Shown here piece by piece: positions 36,668-46,127 of a stretch of DNA of 64,000 bases. The position numbers and the translations under genes were made by a program. The DNA is from Simkaniaceae bacterium (GTDB taxonomy: Bacteria; Chlamydiota; Chlamydiia; Chlamydiales; Simkaniaceae): contig CP073762.1 of NCBI GenBank assembly GCA_018399055.1, positions 1,550,001-1,614,000 on the forward strand, given 5' to 3'. Numbering within the stretch: the first letter of the stretch is position 1; every line of letters starts with the position of its first letter. The notes beneath the pieces were generated by a model. That model saw only the letters and a list, made by a program, of their open reading frames with translations, made no database searches and was not told the DNA's origin.

Positions 36668-38782
36668 ATGAGAGCAACCTTATCATTTATGCATTATGAC
36701 CTAGTCACCCCTGATGGGAAAATCATCTCTATTTCCCCTATCGATCAAAAACGAATAGAAGTAAAGGTACAGATAGAAAATATTTCTCCTTCATTTTTAG
36801 GGTTTGATATTGATCAAAGTCGAGTTTTATTTAATCTAAAAAGTACACTTGCACAACTTGGAATAAACTCTACACTAAAGGAAATGGACCTCTCAGAAAC
36901 AAAACGAAGAGCCATGCTTATTATAGAGCTTCACTCACTCTCAAGTGAGGGAGAAACCATTCTCTCTCATCTTCGAGAAAAGACCTATATTGGTAAGCTA
37001 TTCGCTGCCGATGAACGAAGAAGAGTCCGTGAACCAATCTATCTGTCGCGAATGTTTGGCCGCAGCGATCGCGCTGGCAAACCCCTTCTTTCTCTTGGAG
37101 AACAGGATGGGAAATCCAACTGGACTCTAGAGCAAATTGATGGAAGAATGATTGCATTTCTCCCCCTCAAGAAGGGCGTTCAAACCTACGAAAGCCAAGT
37201 AAACGGGCTAATACCCATTCTTGTTGAGGCTCTAAAATACCCCGATATTAAAGTGAGAGAACTCATCCATCTTACCCAAAGATGGGAAGAAAAAAAACGC
37301 GTCGTGAATGGAGGGCTCCTTCTCGTAAATACCCTTCCCCTTCACATCCGAACAGTATTTGGCCATGTTGTTAATGACCTTCTTCCCGAAGGAGTCAAAC
37401 ACACAGCCGCATCCATTCTTCAGCCCGATACCTTCGCCTCCGGAGATATCTATGAACTCTATGGGAAGAGCTCTGAAGAAGTCACACAGATCCCTCTTGA
37501 ATTTTACACTCTCGATCCCTATCGAGAACATGTCTTTTTTTCGGATAGAGACCAACTTCAAGCCTCAATTGATGACCCTAAAATTCTCTTCAAAGCACTC
37601 AAGACAGCTCCAAATCCTGCTCACCATAAGTGTGCTACCTTCGTTGTAAAGGGAGATCAACTTCATAATCTAACTCCGAATGATTGGATTCAAACCGAAT
37701 CAACATACAAAGAATTTCCTGGATTTTTCCACCCAACCGAGCAAGCAGAAAAAGTCGAAAAATATATGCATGCCCAACCATCCTATTCCTATCTGGAAGC
37801 AATCGAAAAAGGGATGATTACAAGCCAAGGAATCCTCCTTAGTCGGTTCTTTCCCTCCCCAATTATGAAACGCATGCTCCTCAGTGAGCAGGTCTACGAC
37901 TGTTTGAAAGGAATCTACTTCGAACAACCCTCTCGCTCTCATGGAGAATACTTTTCTCATGAAGATCGCTCCCTACTCCTCGATTTAGCAAAGTTTGGAG
38001 TATCGATCTACTGGTTGGATCGTAGATGCAATGAAATCCTCCGATATGTTCCTAAGCCCGGGAAGGATTCTGGGATGTTTGTTCCCCTTTCTAAAGTGGA
38101 GATCTTCATTGCAGCTACCATGGTTGGTATCTATGGCTCGAACCTAATGGAAGGGAGCTTCGAACCCCTCATTCATGACCTGCTTAAAGGACTTCTTCAA
38201 ATGAAGGAAGAGTGCAGTCACCGACTTCTAAATCCTGAAACTCCTCTAGCTCTTGTCACTGGAGGAGGTCCTGGAATGATGAGCGTTGGAAACCGAGTTG
38301 CCAAAGACCTTGGGATTCTTTCATGTGCAAATATCATAGACTTCCGCACAAACAAAAATCAGGTTGTTAACGAACAGGAGCAAAATCCTTTTATCGAAGC
38401 AAAAATGACCTACCGCCTGGATCGCTTAGTAGAAAGGCAAGCCGAATTCCACCTTGACTTCCCTATCTTTCTTACAGGTGGAATTGGAACTGACTTTGAA
38501 TATGCCATCGAAGAAATCCGCAGAAAAACTGGGGTCAAATCCCCTAGCCCGGTCCTCCTCCTAGGCTCCCCAGAGTATTGGAAACACAAAATCACCTCGC
38601 GCTTCGAGTGTAACACAAATGCCGGAACCATTGCTGGCTCCGAATGGGTCAGCAATTGCTTCTTCTGTATTCAAAATGCTAAGCAGGGATTAAAAATTTA
38701 TGAGGATTTCTTCTCAGGGAAACTCTCAATTGGACCTGAAGGTCCCATCTATCCAGAAGGATTTAAAGTTATTGAACATTAA
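36668..38782 (+). CDS. Large protein with C-terminal LOG/TIGR00730-like Rossmann domain
   Basis: 704 residues. The last 200 residues have GGGPGMM (about 533-539) and GGIGTDFEYAIEE (about 604-616), close to the nucleotide-binding PGGxGTxxE pattern of LOG/lysine-decarboxylase-like Rossmann proteins, though the first Pro is replaced by Gly. The preceding 500 residues show no recognised domain. May cleave a nucleoside monophosphate or bind a cofactor. Cytoplasmic, single gene. Confidence 0.75.
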   Translation: MRATLSFMHYDLVTPDGKIISISPIDQKRIEVKVQIENISPSFLGFDIDQSRVLFNLKSTLAQLGINSTLKEMDLSETKRRAMLIIELHSLSSEGETILSHLREKTYIGKLFAADERRRVREPIYLSRMFGRSDRAGKPLLSLGEQDGKSNWTLEQIDGRMIAFLPLKKGVQTYESQVNGLIPILVEALKYPDIKVRELIHLTQRWEEKKRVVNGGLLLVNTLPLHIRTVFGHVVNDLLPEGVKHTAASILQPDTFASGDIYELYGKSSEEVTQIPLEFYTLDPYREHVFFSDRDQLQASIDDPKILFKALKTAPNPAHHKCATFVVKGDQLHNLTPNDWIQTESTYKEFPGFFHPTEQAEKVEKYMHAQPSYSYLEAIEKGMITSQGILLSRFFPSPIMKRMLLSEQVYDCLKGIYFEQPSRSHGEYFSHEDRSLLLDLAKFGVSIYWLDRRCNEILRYVPKPGKDSGMFVPLSKVEIFIAATMVGIYGSNLMEGSFEPLIHDLLKGLLQMKEECSHRLLNPETPLALVTGGGPGMMSVGNRVAKDLGILSCANIIDFRTNKNQVVNEQEQNPFIEAKMTYRLDRLVERQAEFHLDFPIFLTGGIGTDFEYAIEEIRRKTGVKSPSPVLLLGSPEYWKHKITSRFECNTNAGTIAGSEWVSNCFFCIQNAKQGLKIYEDFFSGKLSIGPEGPIYPEGFKVIEH

Positions 38783-38825
38783 TAATCAGAATCAAATATA
38801 TCCAAAGATATAAACAGAAGTTTCA

Positions 38826-39200
38826 ATGGATAAGTATCAAAAAGGGCTCGAAGTTGTTAAAGAGCATTTATCACCTCATCAAATCGAAGCTATTGAAGAA
38901 ATATCCCCCTATCTAAAAGATTTGGTTATTGAGTACGGAATGGACGAAATCTATGCCAGAAAAGGTTTGGATCAAAAATCTAGAAAGATCGCAACAATTG
39001 CTTCCCTAATCACCTCAGGAAACACCCCTCAAATCAAATGGCATATCTCAGGTGGTTTGGATTCGGGCGTGATTACCAAAGAGGAAGTAGAAGAAGTAAT
39101 CATCCAAATGGTTCTATATATTGGGTTCCCTCAAACACTCAATGCAATGAAGGTTGCTAAAGAAGTCTTTAAGAAAAAAGGATTAGCTAATCGAAATTAG
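38826..39200 (+). CDS. Carboxymuconolactone decarboxylase-family protein
   Basis: 124 residues, all helical, with the family segments LDQKSRKIATIASLITSGN and HISGGLDSGVITKEEVEEVIIQMVLYIGFPQTLNAM. The redox Cys-x-x-Cys pair of AhpD-type members is absent, so this is more like true decarboxylases or an orphan. Function unknown; 43 bases after the LOG-like gene. Confidence 0.88.
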   Translation: MDKYQKGLEVVKEHLSPHQIEAIEEISPYLKDLVIEYGMDEIYARKGLDQKSRKIATIASLITSGNTPQIKWHISGGLDSGVITKEEVEEVIIQMVLYIGFPQTLNAMKVAKEVFKKKGLANRN

Positions 39201-39287
39201 AGAAGCAAAATAGTAAGCTAAAAAGAAAAGAATCAAAAGAATCAAAAGCCCAATCACAACATTTTTGTTTGTTTTTCTTGGCTTCAT
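39183..39287 (-). CDS. Tiny single-span membrane protein downstream of the permease
   Basis: 34 residues: basic start (MKPRKTNKN), then one hydrophobic span (about 10-31). It begins 12 bases after the permease stop, with GAGGA nine bases before the ATG, so it is probably translated with the permease. The second permease at 51042 is followed by a similar but frame-broken reading frame. It overlaps the convergent gene end by 18 bases. Confidence 0.55.
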   Translation of the reverse strand: MKPRKTNKNVVIGLLILLILFFLAYYFASLISIS

Positions 39288-39299
39288 ATTTTTCTTTCC

Positions 39300-40532
39300 T
39301 CAACCTGTAAGTGTTGGAAGCCAACCTTGCGTTGCAGCAATTTGGAAGAAGATGATTGCCAGAGACCCTACAACCATGATTAGAAGTGTGAACTTTCCAC
39401 CGAAGACACGAAAATTCTCTTTTTTCTTTTCAAAATAGCGGCCATGCCAAACCATAAAAGCTGGAAGAAGACCATATAGGATCGCCACAAAAACTCCGGC
39501 ATATCCTAGAGCTAAAACAAATCCTCCTGGGTAGAATAGAGAAAAAAGGAGGGGTGGAGCAAACATTAATAGAAGAAGAAATGCTTTTCCTTTGATCGTC
39601 TTCTTAATCTTGAAGCCATCGGCTAAAAAATCATACAAGCTAAGAGCCACACCAAAAAATGATGTCACAAGAGCAAAAAACGAAAACAGACCCACAACAA
39701 TTGCAACCCAAGGAACTCCCAAAATAGCATTCAGAGCATCCGTTAGACCTGCAACCGGATGAGGGGCACCCCCAATAGTTTCAAGACCATACTTCCCAGA
39801 TAAAGGAAGCATTCCAATGATTAAAAATTCCCACACTAAGTAGAAGAGAAGAGGGATCAAGCTCCCATATAAAAGAGCCTTTTTGAGTTTTGCAACATCG
39901 CCACCCAAATAACTCCTCAAACTTGGCACAATAATGTGCGAAGTAAAAGAGAGAACTACTACCGGTACAGCCACCCACAGATATTTTGGCTTTCCTCCAC
40001 TATAGTTGCTCGTCTCTACGTGAGGAGTCACAAAAATGAGGAGAAATAAAAACGAAAGAGCCAATCCAACCATACAAATGCGATTGATGGCATCAACTGC
40101 CTTAGTTTCAAAAACTACAATGAATCCAAAAACGGCCAGGAAAATAAACATCCCAATATTTGCAGAAATATCCATCTTAAGGCTTGAACTCAGAACATCT
40201 GCGATCAATGACCCTCCACCCGAAAGATAGGCAGCAGCCACAGAGTATAGGAGCATCAAAAAAGAGACCCAGGCGGTAAATTCACCCACGGAACCTAGAC
40301 GTTCTTTACAGATCGTAATCAAGTTAGCATTAATCTTCGCTGACATCAAAGTTGCTTCGAGCAAGAAAAAAAGGCTCATAAGCATAAAAGCAAATGCAAC
40401 AAAAAGTAAGATACTCGAAGGAAAAAAACCTCCTGCTCCGGTCGTCAAAGGGAGAGCAAGCATTCCAGCCCCAATCGACGTCCCACCAACTAAGAGGGTA
40501 CTTCCGAACGTTTTATTTCGATATATACTCAT
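39300..40532 (-). CDS. Aromatic amino acid permease (TyrP-like)
   Basis: 410 residues with about 11 membrane helices. The start GTSIGAGMLALPLTTGAGG is the hallmark of hydroxy/aromatic amino acid permeases (HAAAP family), which import tyrosine or tryptophan with protons. Related over its length to the permease at 51042. Chlamydiae rely on host amino acids and often carry two tyrP copies. Confidence 0.92.
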   Translation of the reverse strand: MSIYRNKTFGSTLLVGGTSIGAGMLALPLTTGAGGFFPSSILLFVAFAFMLMSLFFLLEATLMSAKINANLITICKERLGSVGEFTAWVSFLMLLYSVAAAYLSGGGSLIADVLSSSLKMDISANIGMFIFLAVFGFIVVFETKAVDAINRICMVGLALSFLFLLIFVTPHVETSNYSGGKPKYLWVAVPVVVLSFTSHIIVPSLRSYLGGDVAKLKKALLYGSLIPLLFYLVWEFLIIGMLPLSGKYGLETIGGAPHPVAGLTDALNAILGVPWVAIVVGLFSFFALVTSFFGVALSLYDFLADGFKIKKTIKGKAFLLLLMFAPPLLFSLFYPGGFVLALGYAGVFVAILYGLLPAFMVWHGRYFEKKKENFRVFGGKFTLLIMVVGSLAIIFFQIAATQGWLPTLTG

Positions 40533-40576
40533 AACAGGGGCGGATTATCCATTTTCAGACAATATTAAGCAAGGAG

Positions 40577-41758
40577 TTAGAAGCCCCAAGAAAAGCCGAA
40601 ACCCGTCCACGAGGTACGATCCTTAAAAAATTGTCCTTCAGAGTAGCCGCGGTGATAATTAACAAAAATCCGCATTTTTCTCCCCACCCCCTGAAGCTTA
40701 CTGATTTCATATCCTGCCATATATGTCCCATCAAGGTTCCAGTGATTGACCTGCCAATTTCTAAGATAGACGGATAGAAATGCGGTTCCATAGAGTCGAT
40801 GGTAGAAAAACTTACGGCCAAGCAGACGTACTTCTCCTCCCCACTCGAAGTAGAGAGGTGGCTTAATAGGATAGGTTTTGTCACTATGAAAAACCCAACC
40901 AAATCCACCATAGACTCGAAGAGCACTATTCACCTGGTATGAAGTAAAAAGATCAACCGCTTCCATACTAGGATTCACTCGCTCAACCCCTGGGTTATGA
41001 ACGAGATACTCATCTCCTAAGTGAGAAGAAACGTGATATGCACGGAGACGAAATGCCCATTTATCAAAAGCATAACTTAAAGGAAACCCAACAAGGTAGT
41101 CGGTATTAACAAGTTCAGAAATCTCCCCGTTAAAATCTACACCCATCTTGAACACAGACCAGATTCCTGCCTGAATGTCAATTTGCATATCTCCTTGCCA
41201 AGGAAGAACATTGCGCCATCGAAAAATTGGAAAGTTATCTCCCAAGGAAATAGCAATTGATTTTTTCCCAATGACGTTATCCCCAATATGATATGCAGTT
41301 GAATAGATCGTTGCTCTGGGATTGGCAATCATTGGAGGATAGAGAACTGTTTGCTGGGGAAACCAAACTCCTTTAATCTGAGGCTGGACCTCTCTTTTTT
41401 CAAGTTTTGCTAACTTTTCGTCAGGAAACTTATCAACCGGAGTCACAGACTTCACATCAGGAATATCGCTCACAAAAGAAATGATACTATTTTTAATCAG
41501 AGCATTTTTCGGTAAATTGTAAAGATACACGTCCCCATTCTCTACATACACAAGAACATCGAATTCATAATAGCTGGCATTGACTAGCGCCTGAATATAC
41601 CCCTCTAAATACGCATCTTCTTCATTTTCAATATGTTCACGTGGAATGCTATCCGATCGTGTTGGTGGACCCGCAGAAAAAAATGGTTCATCTGCGTAAC
41701 AAAAAGAACAAATCCAAAAGGATATGGAAGTAACTATTACTAAACTCTTAATACTCAT
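40577..41758 (-). CDS. DUF1207-like outer membrane protein candidate
   Basis: 393 residues with a signal peptide (1-22, cleavage near CYA). N-terminal 100 residues form a BON-like or soluble part; from about 150 there are repeated amphipathic beta-type segments with many aromatic residues, and the chain ends in phenylalanine (SWGF), as beta-barrel proteins do. DUF1207 proteins of chlamydiae have this form. Function unknown; outer membrane likely. Confidence 0.75.
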   Translation of the reverse strand: MSIKSLVIVTSISFWICSFCYADEPFFSAGPPTRSDSIPREHIENEEDAYLEGYIQALVNASYYEFDVLVYVENGDVYLYNLPKNALIKNSIISFVSDIPDVKSVTPVDKFPDEKLAKLEKREVQPQIKGVWFPQQTVLYPPMIANPRATIYSTAYHIGDNVIGKKSIAISLGDNFPIFRWRNVLPWQGDMQIDIQAGIWSVFKMGVDFNGEISELVNTDYLVGFPLSYAFDKWAFRLRAYHVSSHLGDEYLVHNPGVERVNPSMEAVDLFTSYQVNSALRVYGGFGWVFHSDKTYPIKPPLYFEWGGEVRLLGRKFFYHRLYGTAFLSVYLRNWQVNHWNLDGTYMAGYEISKLQGVGRKMRIFVNYHRGYSEGQFFKDRTSWTGFGFSWGF

Positions 41759-41873
41759 TTTTCACTGGTGTTTGGTCAATAGAGGACCCCTTCTTCCCTA
41801 TATACCCAGTCATAAGAATTATGATCAAAAAAATTTAATGAATATGCTATTTTAAAAGAAAAGGGGAGAGATA

Positions 41874-42233
41874 ATGAGTCACACACCAGAAGAAGATCTA
41901 GCGCGTCATTTAAAACAACAAGAAGGAGAGATCCATGGCAATCTCTTTATGCTCAATCAACTATTCCAACTCTGCGCAGATGCATCTCTATCCGAAAAAG
42001 ACCTTTTAAAACAGGCCGTTCCCATCGTCGAAAAATTATCCAAAACCAACCCCATGGTTGCTAAGGAGATCAAAGAGGTTTTAGCAACAGGAGACCTAAA
42101 AAAAATCGAGACATATTTTGAGCAGGAAAAGGACGCCCTGATTCATACCTTAACAACTGAAATTAATGAACATAAAGGGATCAATTCCCGCATTAATAAA
42201 GAGTCTGACAGAACCCGACCATCAGGTTCATAG
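41874..42233 (+). CDS. Small helical hypothetical protein
   Basis: 119 residues, charged and helical, no signal or membrane segment, one central region (25-85) predicted to form helical hairpins. GGGGAGA lies before the ATG. Not recognised. It precedes the MFS gene by 62 bases on the same strand; the region upstream is shared with the divergent outer-membrane candidate. Confidence 0.65.
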   Translation: MSHTPEEDLARHLKQQEGEIHGNLFMLNQLFQLCADASLSEKDLLKQAVPIVEKLSKTNPMVAKEIKEVLATGDLKKIETYFEQEKDALIHTLTTEINEHKGINSRINKESDRTRPSGS

Positions 42234-42295
42234 TTGCAGATTAATTCTTCTGTAGGTTAAACCAAAAATTTTAGTGGTTTAATTCATGGAGAATA

Positions 42296-43570
42296 ATGAG
42301 CGATAAAACCTCGAAGCACTATCTTCCCCACCCACGCCCCTACTACCCATGGGTGGTATGGTTGCTCTGTAGCTTTTTTCTTTTCTATATTTATTGTGTT
42401 CAGTCAGCAACACTCTCGATTCGACCTGTCAAAGCACCAGACACAGCAGCCTTTCATCACATATGGAGATTCTTAAACCCTTATGCCTACTGCATTATCC
42501 TATTCCAAATCCCTATTGCGATTCTAATCGATAAATTTGGCGCTCGAAAAATGACCTCTCTAGCAATTGTAATCTTTGGCTTAGGTGCTGTTTTCTTTGG
42601 ATTTGCCACAACGGATTTCCACTTATGGATTTCCATTTTCATCTTAGGTATTGGTTGGTCAACAGCGCTTGTGAATGCTTTAAAACTCGCATACAACTGG
42701 TTTGTACCCAAACAGTTCGCTTTGGTTGCAGGACTAACCCTTTCCATCTCAGCACTTGGAGTGGCCACCGGCCAGCCTATCGCTAGAATGTTTCTTGAGC
42801 ACCTTGGGTGGAGACAGATGATGGTTGACTTTGGAATCATCGGAATCCTTTACGCACTCATCTTTTTCTCACTCATTCGCGATTCTGAACCAGGTGCACG
42901 TTATTCAGTCCATAATTACGAGAGTAAGATCCCTCTAAGCAAAGCAATAGGACAAGTATTCTCAAGCAGTCATAATTGGACGGTTGCTCTATTCTATGCA
43001 TTATTCTCTGCTCCATGGCTAACCTATTTAGGGCTTTGGCATGCTTCATTCTTTGAAGTTGTCTACGGTGTCTCCCTAAAAGCTGGGACAATCCTCAACA
43101 TTATTTACGCCTCTCTTTTTGCCATTGCATGCCCATTTTTTGCTTATCTTTCTAATCGTTATCAAAACCGTAAGAACTTTCTATATATAGGGGTCATTTC
43201 AAGTCTCATCCTAAGTGCATGCACAATCTATATCCCCAACCTTCCCTTCCCTCTAGCTGCACTCTTTTCAATGCTTACCGCCTTCGCTTCAGGATCTCTA
43301 GCTCTCTCATTCCCTCTCATTATCGAGCGCAATATCCCCATTGTTGCAGCTACCGTTTTTGGCTTTGCCTATACCCTGCACTTTATTATTAAAATCTTAT
43401 TTGATAATTCCGTACATGCCCTCATTCAATCTGTTCTCCCAGAGGGTACCACCAGGCCCACAACTGAGGGATTTCAACTGGGGTTTCTCCTCATTCCAGC
43501 TGTGATTTTCCTCTCCCTAATTGTCCTGTTTTTCATCAAGGAAACCCGCGCAAAACAAACATACGAATAG
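42296..43570 (+). CDS. MFS transporter
   Basis: 424 residues with 12 membrane helices. The sequence DKFGARK after helix 2 fits the MFS loop motif; the central loop (SEPGARYSVHNYES) and the C-terminal FFIKETRAKQTYE match the partial transporter at 3-701. GGAG is five bases before the ATG. Substrate unknown. It is followed by tRNA-Ile2. Confidence 0.9.
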   Translation: MSDKTSKHYLPHPRPYYPWVVWLLCSFFLFYIYCVQSATLSIRPVKAPDTAAFHHIWRFLNPYAYCIILFQIPIAILIDKFGARKMTSLAIVIFGLGAVFFGFATTDFHLWISIFILGIGWSTALVNALKLAYNWFVPKQFALVAGLTLSISALGVATGQPIARMFLEHLGWRQMMVDFGIIGILYALIFFSLIRDSEPGARYSVHNYESKIPLSKAIGQVFSSSHNWTVALFYALFSAPWLTYLGLWHASFFEVVYGVSLKAGTILNIIYASLFAIACPFFAYLSNRYQNRKNFLYIGVISSLILSACTIYIPNLPFPLAALFSMLTAFASGSLALSFPLIIERNIPIVAATVFGFAYTLHFIIKILFDNSVHALIQSVLPEGTTRPTTEGFQLGFLLIPAVIFLSLIVLFFIKETRAKQTYE

Positions 43571-43682
43571 TTTTCTAGAAAATTGCCTCTTTCTCCCTTT
43601 ATTACTGAAAAGAGGCAAACTGCAAAGACCGTTACAAATAATCCTTCAATTGTTACAATGACTGCCTTGTTCTTTCCACTCG

Positions 43683-43755
43683 GGGGCAGTAGCTCAGTGG
43701 TTAGAGCCGCGGACTCATAATCCGTTGGTCGTAGGTTCAAGTCCTACCTGCCCCA
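43683..43755 (+). tRNA. tRNA-Ile2 (anticodon CAT, modified to lysidine)
   Basis: 73 bases, perfect acceptor stem (GGGGCAG with CTGCCCC), anticodon loop CTCATAA. The body (TAGCTCAGTGGTTAGAGC, GACTCATAATC, TTGGTCG) follows the pattern of the minor isoleucine tRNA whose CAU is converted by TilS to read AUA, rather than elongator tRNA-Met. The identity is a judgement from pattern. CCA not encoded. Confidence 0.85.
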
Positions 43756-43784
43756 TTTTCTTGCACAAACTTGTATTGAATGCT

Positions 43785-45536
43785 CTATTGCGTGGAAATG
43801 CCAACTTTTGCTGGCCCATCCCAAGAACCAAGCATAAAACTAAGGTTCCTAACATCAATAGAACCCGACCACGAATTCAAAAGCTTAAATAGATTTATTC
43901 CATGAAAATCAATTTTTCCTGAGAGAACCTGAGCTTCCACTCTTAATTTCTTTCCGGTAGAGGAACTCAATAGATAACATTCCCAAAAGCTATCCTTAAA
44001 AAAATCTGTGGTATAATCATAGATCGCCCGGATAGCTTCTCCATTATCTGCAAGAAGTATTGAAGAAGGATCAAGAAATTGTAAACTAATGGTCGTTGAC
44101 TCCACTCTCCTTTTAAAAGTGTCAGCAACGCTATTGTTAAGCTCTTTAGGAAAAGTAGAAACATTTTCAAACATTCTGATGGAATGCCCCTCTAAGGGTC
44201 TTGTGATTTTTCTCTCAAAGGAGAGCCAGTTAAGCTTCGAGAGATAGTAAAGGGATAGTGCTCCGATCAGTGCGCTGGAATATAGAAACTTCTTCTGATC
44301 CGAGTGAGGAATATCTGTGAGATCCACTAAGATCTTGTTCACCAGGAGCCATTTCATAAGTTTATAACTAAAAGGGGGAAGGGTCCCTATCTTAATATTC
44401 TGAAGATCCGCTTCAGGAATTCTGCTTTTTAATTTCTCTAAGGCTGAGGGGTGAAGATCTTTCTCTAACATGAAGATATAGGCAAAGGTTAGAGCTGAGA
44501 TTGCAACAAAGAGTGGAAAAACACGTCGCGACATTTCTCCTACTGTCAGGTTCCTCACCCCATCTGCGCACATCATTGCCAGCTGCATCTTGTAAATGGA
44601 TCGAGCTAAAAGAGGTTTACGATATTGCATATAGGCAAGAAAAAGCTGCGTTATTCCATACCCAAGGTAGAGAACTGAAAAGCCTCTTGATCCTGATCCT
44701 GTCCAACGAGACTGATCCCAATATCTTGCATAAGATGGCGCTTCATTGCATCCCTTCTTTGGACAATTGGGTAGTCCTCTTTTGGAAAGAAGCTGCGAAG
44801 CTAAATGATTCATCAGTCTCACAACTGTTACAGAATGCCGATGCTGACAAACGAACCTTCTTTGACTATCCTCTGGATCCGGGAGAAGGAGAACTTCATA
44901 GACTTTGTCATCTGTTGCCGAAAATTTTAACCACTGCATTTTAACCGAAGAATACAAAGCCCCACTAAGTCCCCCTAGCGTGAAAAGGGTTTCCATGCGG
45001 TTGCTCCCAACGATAAGGAGCGCCACATTCAAGACGATTTGTGAAAGGTAAAGCAATCGAGACTGGTGGTAAAGATCAGGCGCCTTCCACTCCAACTTCC
45101 CTTCCGCATTATTCTGAGTTCGGCCTTGTCGAAAAGATCCGCGGATATAGGAAGAGAGGATAGGGAGCCCATGATAAGAGCCTTTCAGCAAAGCAATGCC
45201 AAGCCCATTCACAAATAGGATTCTCTCCATGGACCATTCTGGAAGAGTCCAATTCAAACCCCTAACATCGGGACTAAAAAAGGCAATCTTGTATTTTTTA
45301 GAAAGGACGTTGATCAGCTTTCCTGAAGACCACAAAACCCCAAAAAGATTTAGCACGTAAAGAGCCTCAGTGATCGTTCGAGTCTCCTTGGCAAAACTGG
45401 GGTGGGTCCGTTGAAGGTGAGCCATAGCTCCCTGTCCCACGGCAAGTGCGCAATAAGCTTTTCCAAGATTCATTCCCCCAAAATAGGAGAGATAACTTGA
45501 GCCATATTCAACAATACGAAGAGGGAACGCGCGCAT
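43785..45536 (-). CDS. Polytopic membrane protein with Cys/His cluster
   Basis: 583 residues. Several hydrophobic segments (about 55-72, 105-128, 160-178, 185-200, 285-305, 335-355, 430-445). Between two of them lies a candidate metal site: Cys230, His232, His234, then Cys258 and Cys263 (CQHRH...CPKKGC), followed by a conserved-looking RYWDQSRW. The spacing recalls RING/U-box or zinc-ribbon folds but does not match one exactly. Function unknown; could be a secreted or membrane host-interaction protein. Confidence 0.7.
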   Translation of the reverse strand: MRAFPLRIVEYGSSYLSYFGGMNLGKAYCALAVGQGAMAHLQRTHPSFAKETRTITEALYVLNLFGVLWSSGKLINVLSKKYKIAFFSPDVRGLNWTLPEWSMERILFVNGLGIALLKGSYHGLPILSSYIRGSFRQGRTQNNAEGKLEWKAPDLYHQSRLLYLSQIVLNVALLIVGSNRMETLFTLGGLSGALYSSVKMQWLKFSATDDKVYEVLLLPDPEDSQRRFVCQHRHSVTVVRLMNHLASQLLSKRGLPNCPKKGCNEAPSYARYWDQSRWTGSGSRGFSVLYLGYGITQLFLAYMQYRKPLLARSIYKMQLAMMCADGVRNLTVGEMSRRVFPLFVAISALTFAYIFMLEKDLHPSALEKLKSRIPEADLQNIKIGTLPPFSYKLMKWLLVNKILVDLTDIPHSDQKKFLYSSALIGALSLYYLSKLNWLSFERKITRPLEGHSIRMFENVSTFPKELNNSVADTFKRRVESTTISLQFLDPSSILLADNGEAIRAIYDYTTDFFKDSFWECYLLSSSTGKKLRVEAQVLSGKIDFHGINLFKLLNSWSGSIDVRNLSFMLGSWDGPAKVGISTQ

Positions 45537-45596
45537 GTGGTCTCCTTAAATACGAGGAGATTCTACGCAGTATTTGCATATTTTTCAACATCTACA

Positions 45597-46052
45597 TCAG
45601 CGAGATCGAATGCGTTCGATAATATCAGTTGTGGATGTCCCTTGGGTATAAGGAACCGTTTTGAAAATGCCTAGTCTGATCGGGACACCATAATGAGCCT
45701 GCTTATTCTCTTCTGAAAAGTCATCCCCGTGGATCACAAGACCAATGTCGTACTTTTCGATCCATTCTTCAGAGATTCCAATCGGCACATCGACAATCAC
45801 TTCATCGACATAGCGGCAGGCTTCGATAGCGATGCGCCTTTCTTCCATGGTGAGATAAGGTTGTCTCTTATAATCAGCGACTTCATCGTCACGGTGGATT
45901 CCTACAATAAGGTAATCCCCCTCCTCTCGCGCTTTTTTAAAGAACCGGACATGACCAGCATGGAATAGATCACCCACGACATCGACATAGACACGGACCG
46001 GCTTGGCGTAGGCAAAAGCACATAGGCAAATAAGCAGGATTAATTTTTTCAT
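45597..46052 (-). CDS. Exported cytidylyltransferase-like protein
   Basis: 151 residues. The catalytic fold is that of CTP:phosphocholine/phosphoethanolamine cytidylyltransferases: HAGH at 31-34, EERRIAIEACRYVDEV at 70-85, HGDD at 108-111 and the GTSTTDII signature at 138-145. Unusually a normal signal peptide precedes it (MKKLILLICLCAFAYA), which would send it out of the cytoplasm. Could be a host-directed or periplasmic enzyme, or the leader may act as a membrane anchor. Confidence 0.85.
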   Translation of the reverse strand: MKKLILLICLCAFAYAKPVRVYVDVVGDLFHAGHVRFFKKAREEGDYLIVGIHRDDEVADYKRQPYLTMEERRIAIEACRYVDEVIVDVPIGISEEWIEKYDIGLVIHGDDFSEENKQAHYGVPIRLGIFKTVPYTQGTSTTDIIERIRSR

Positions 46053-46127
46053 CCCTCTGATTGTAAATTTATTGAAAATAAATTCAAGAAAAAAGGGAGC
46101 AGTTTAGTCTGCTTCCCCCCTTAAGGT

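Noticed and set aside
44501-44944. 147-codon plus-strand frame inside the 583-residue membrane protein gene
   Set aside because: Lies wholly within the longer gene on the other strand, with no ribosome site and no recognisable domain.
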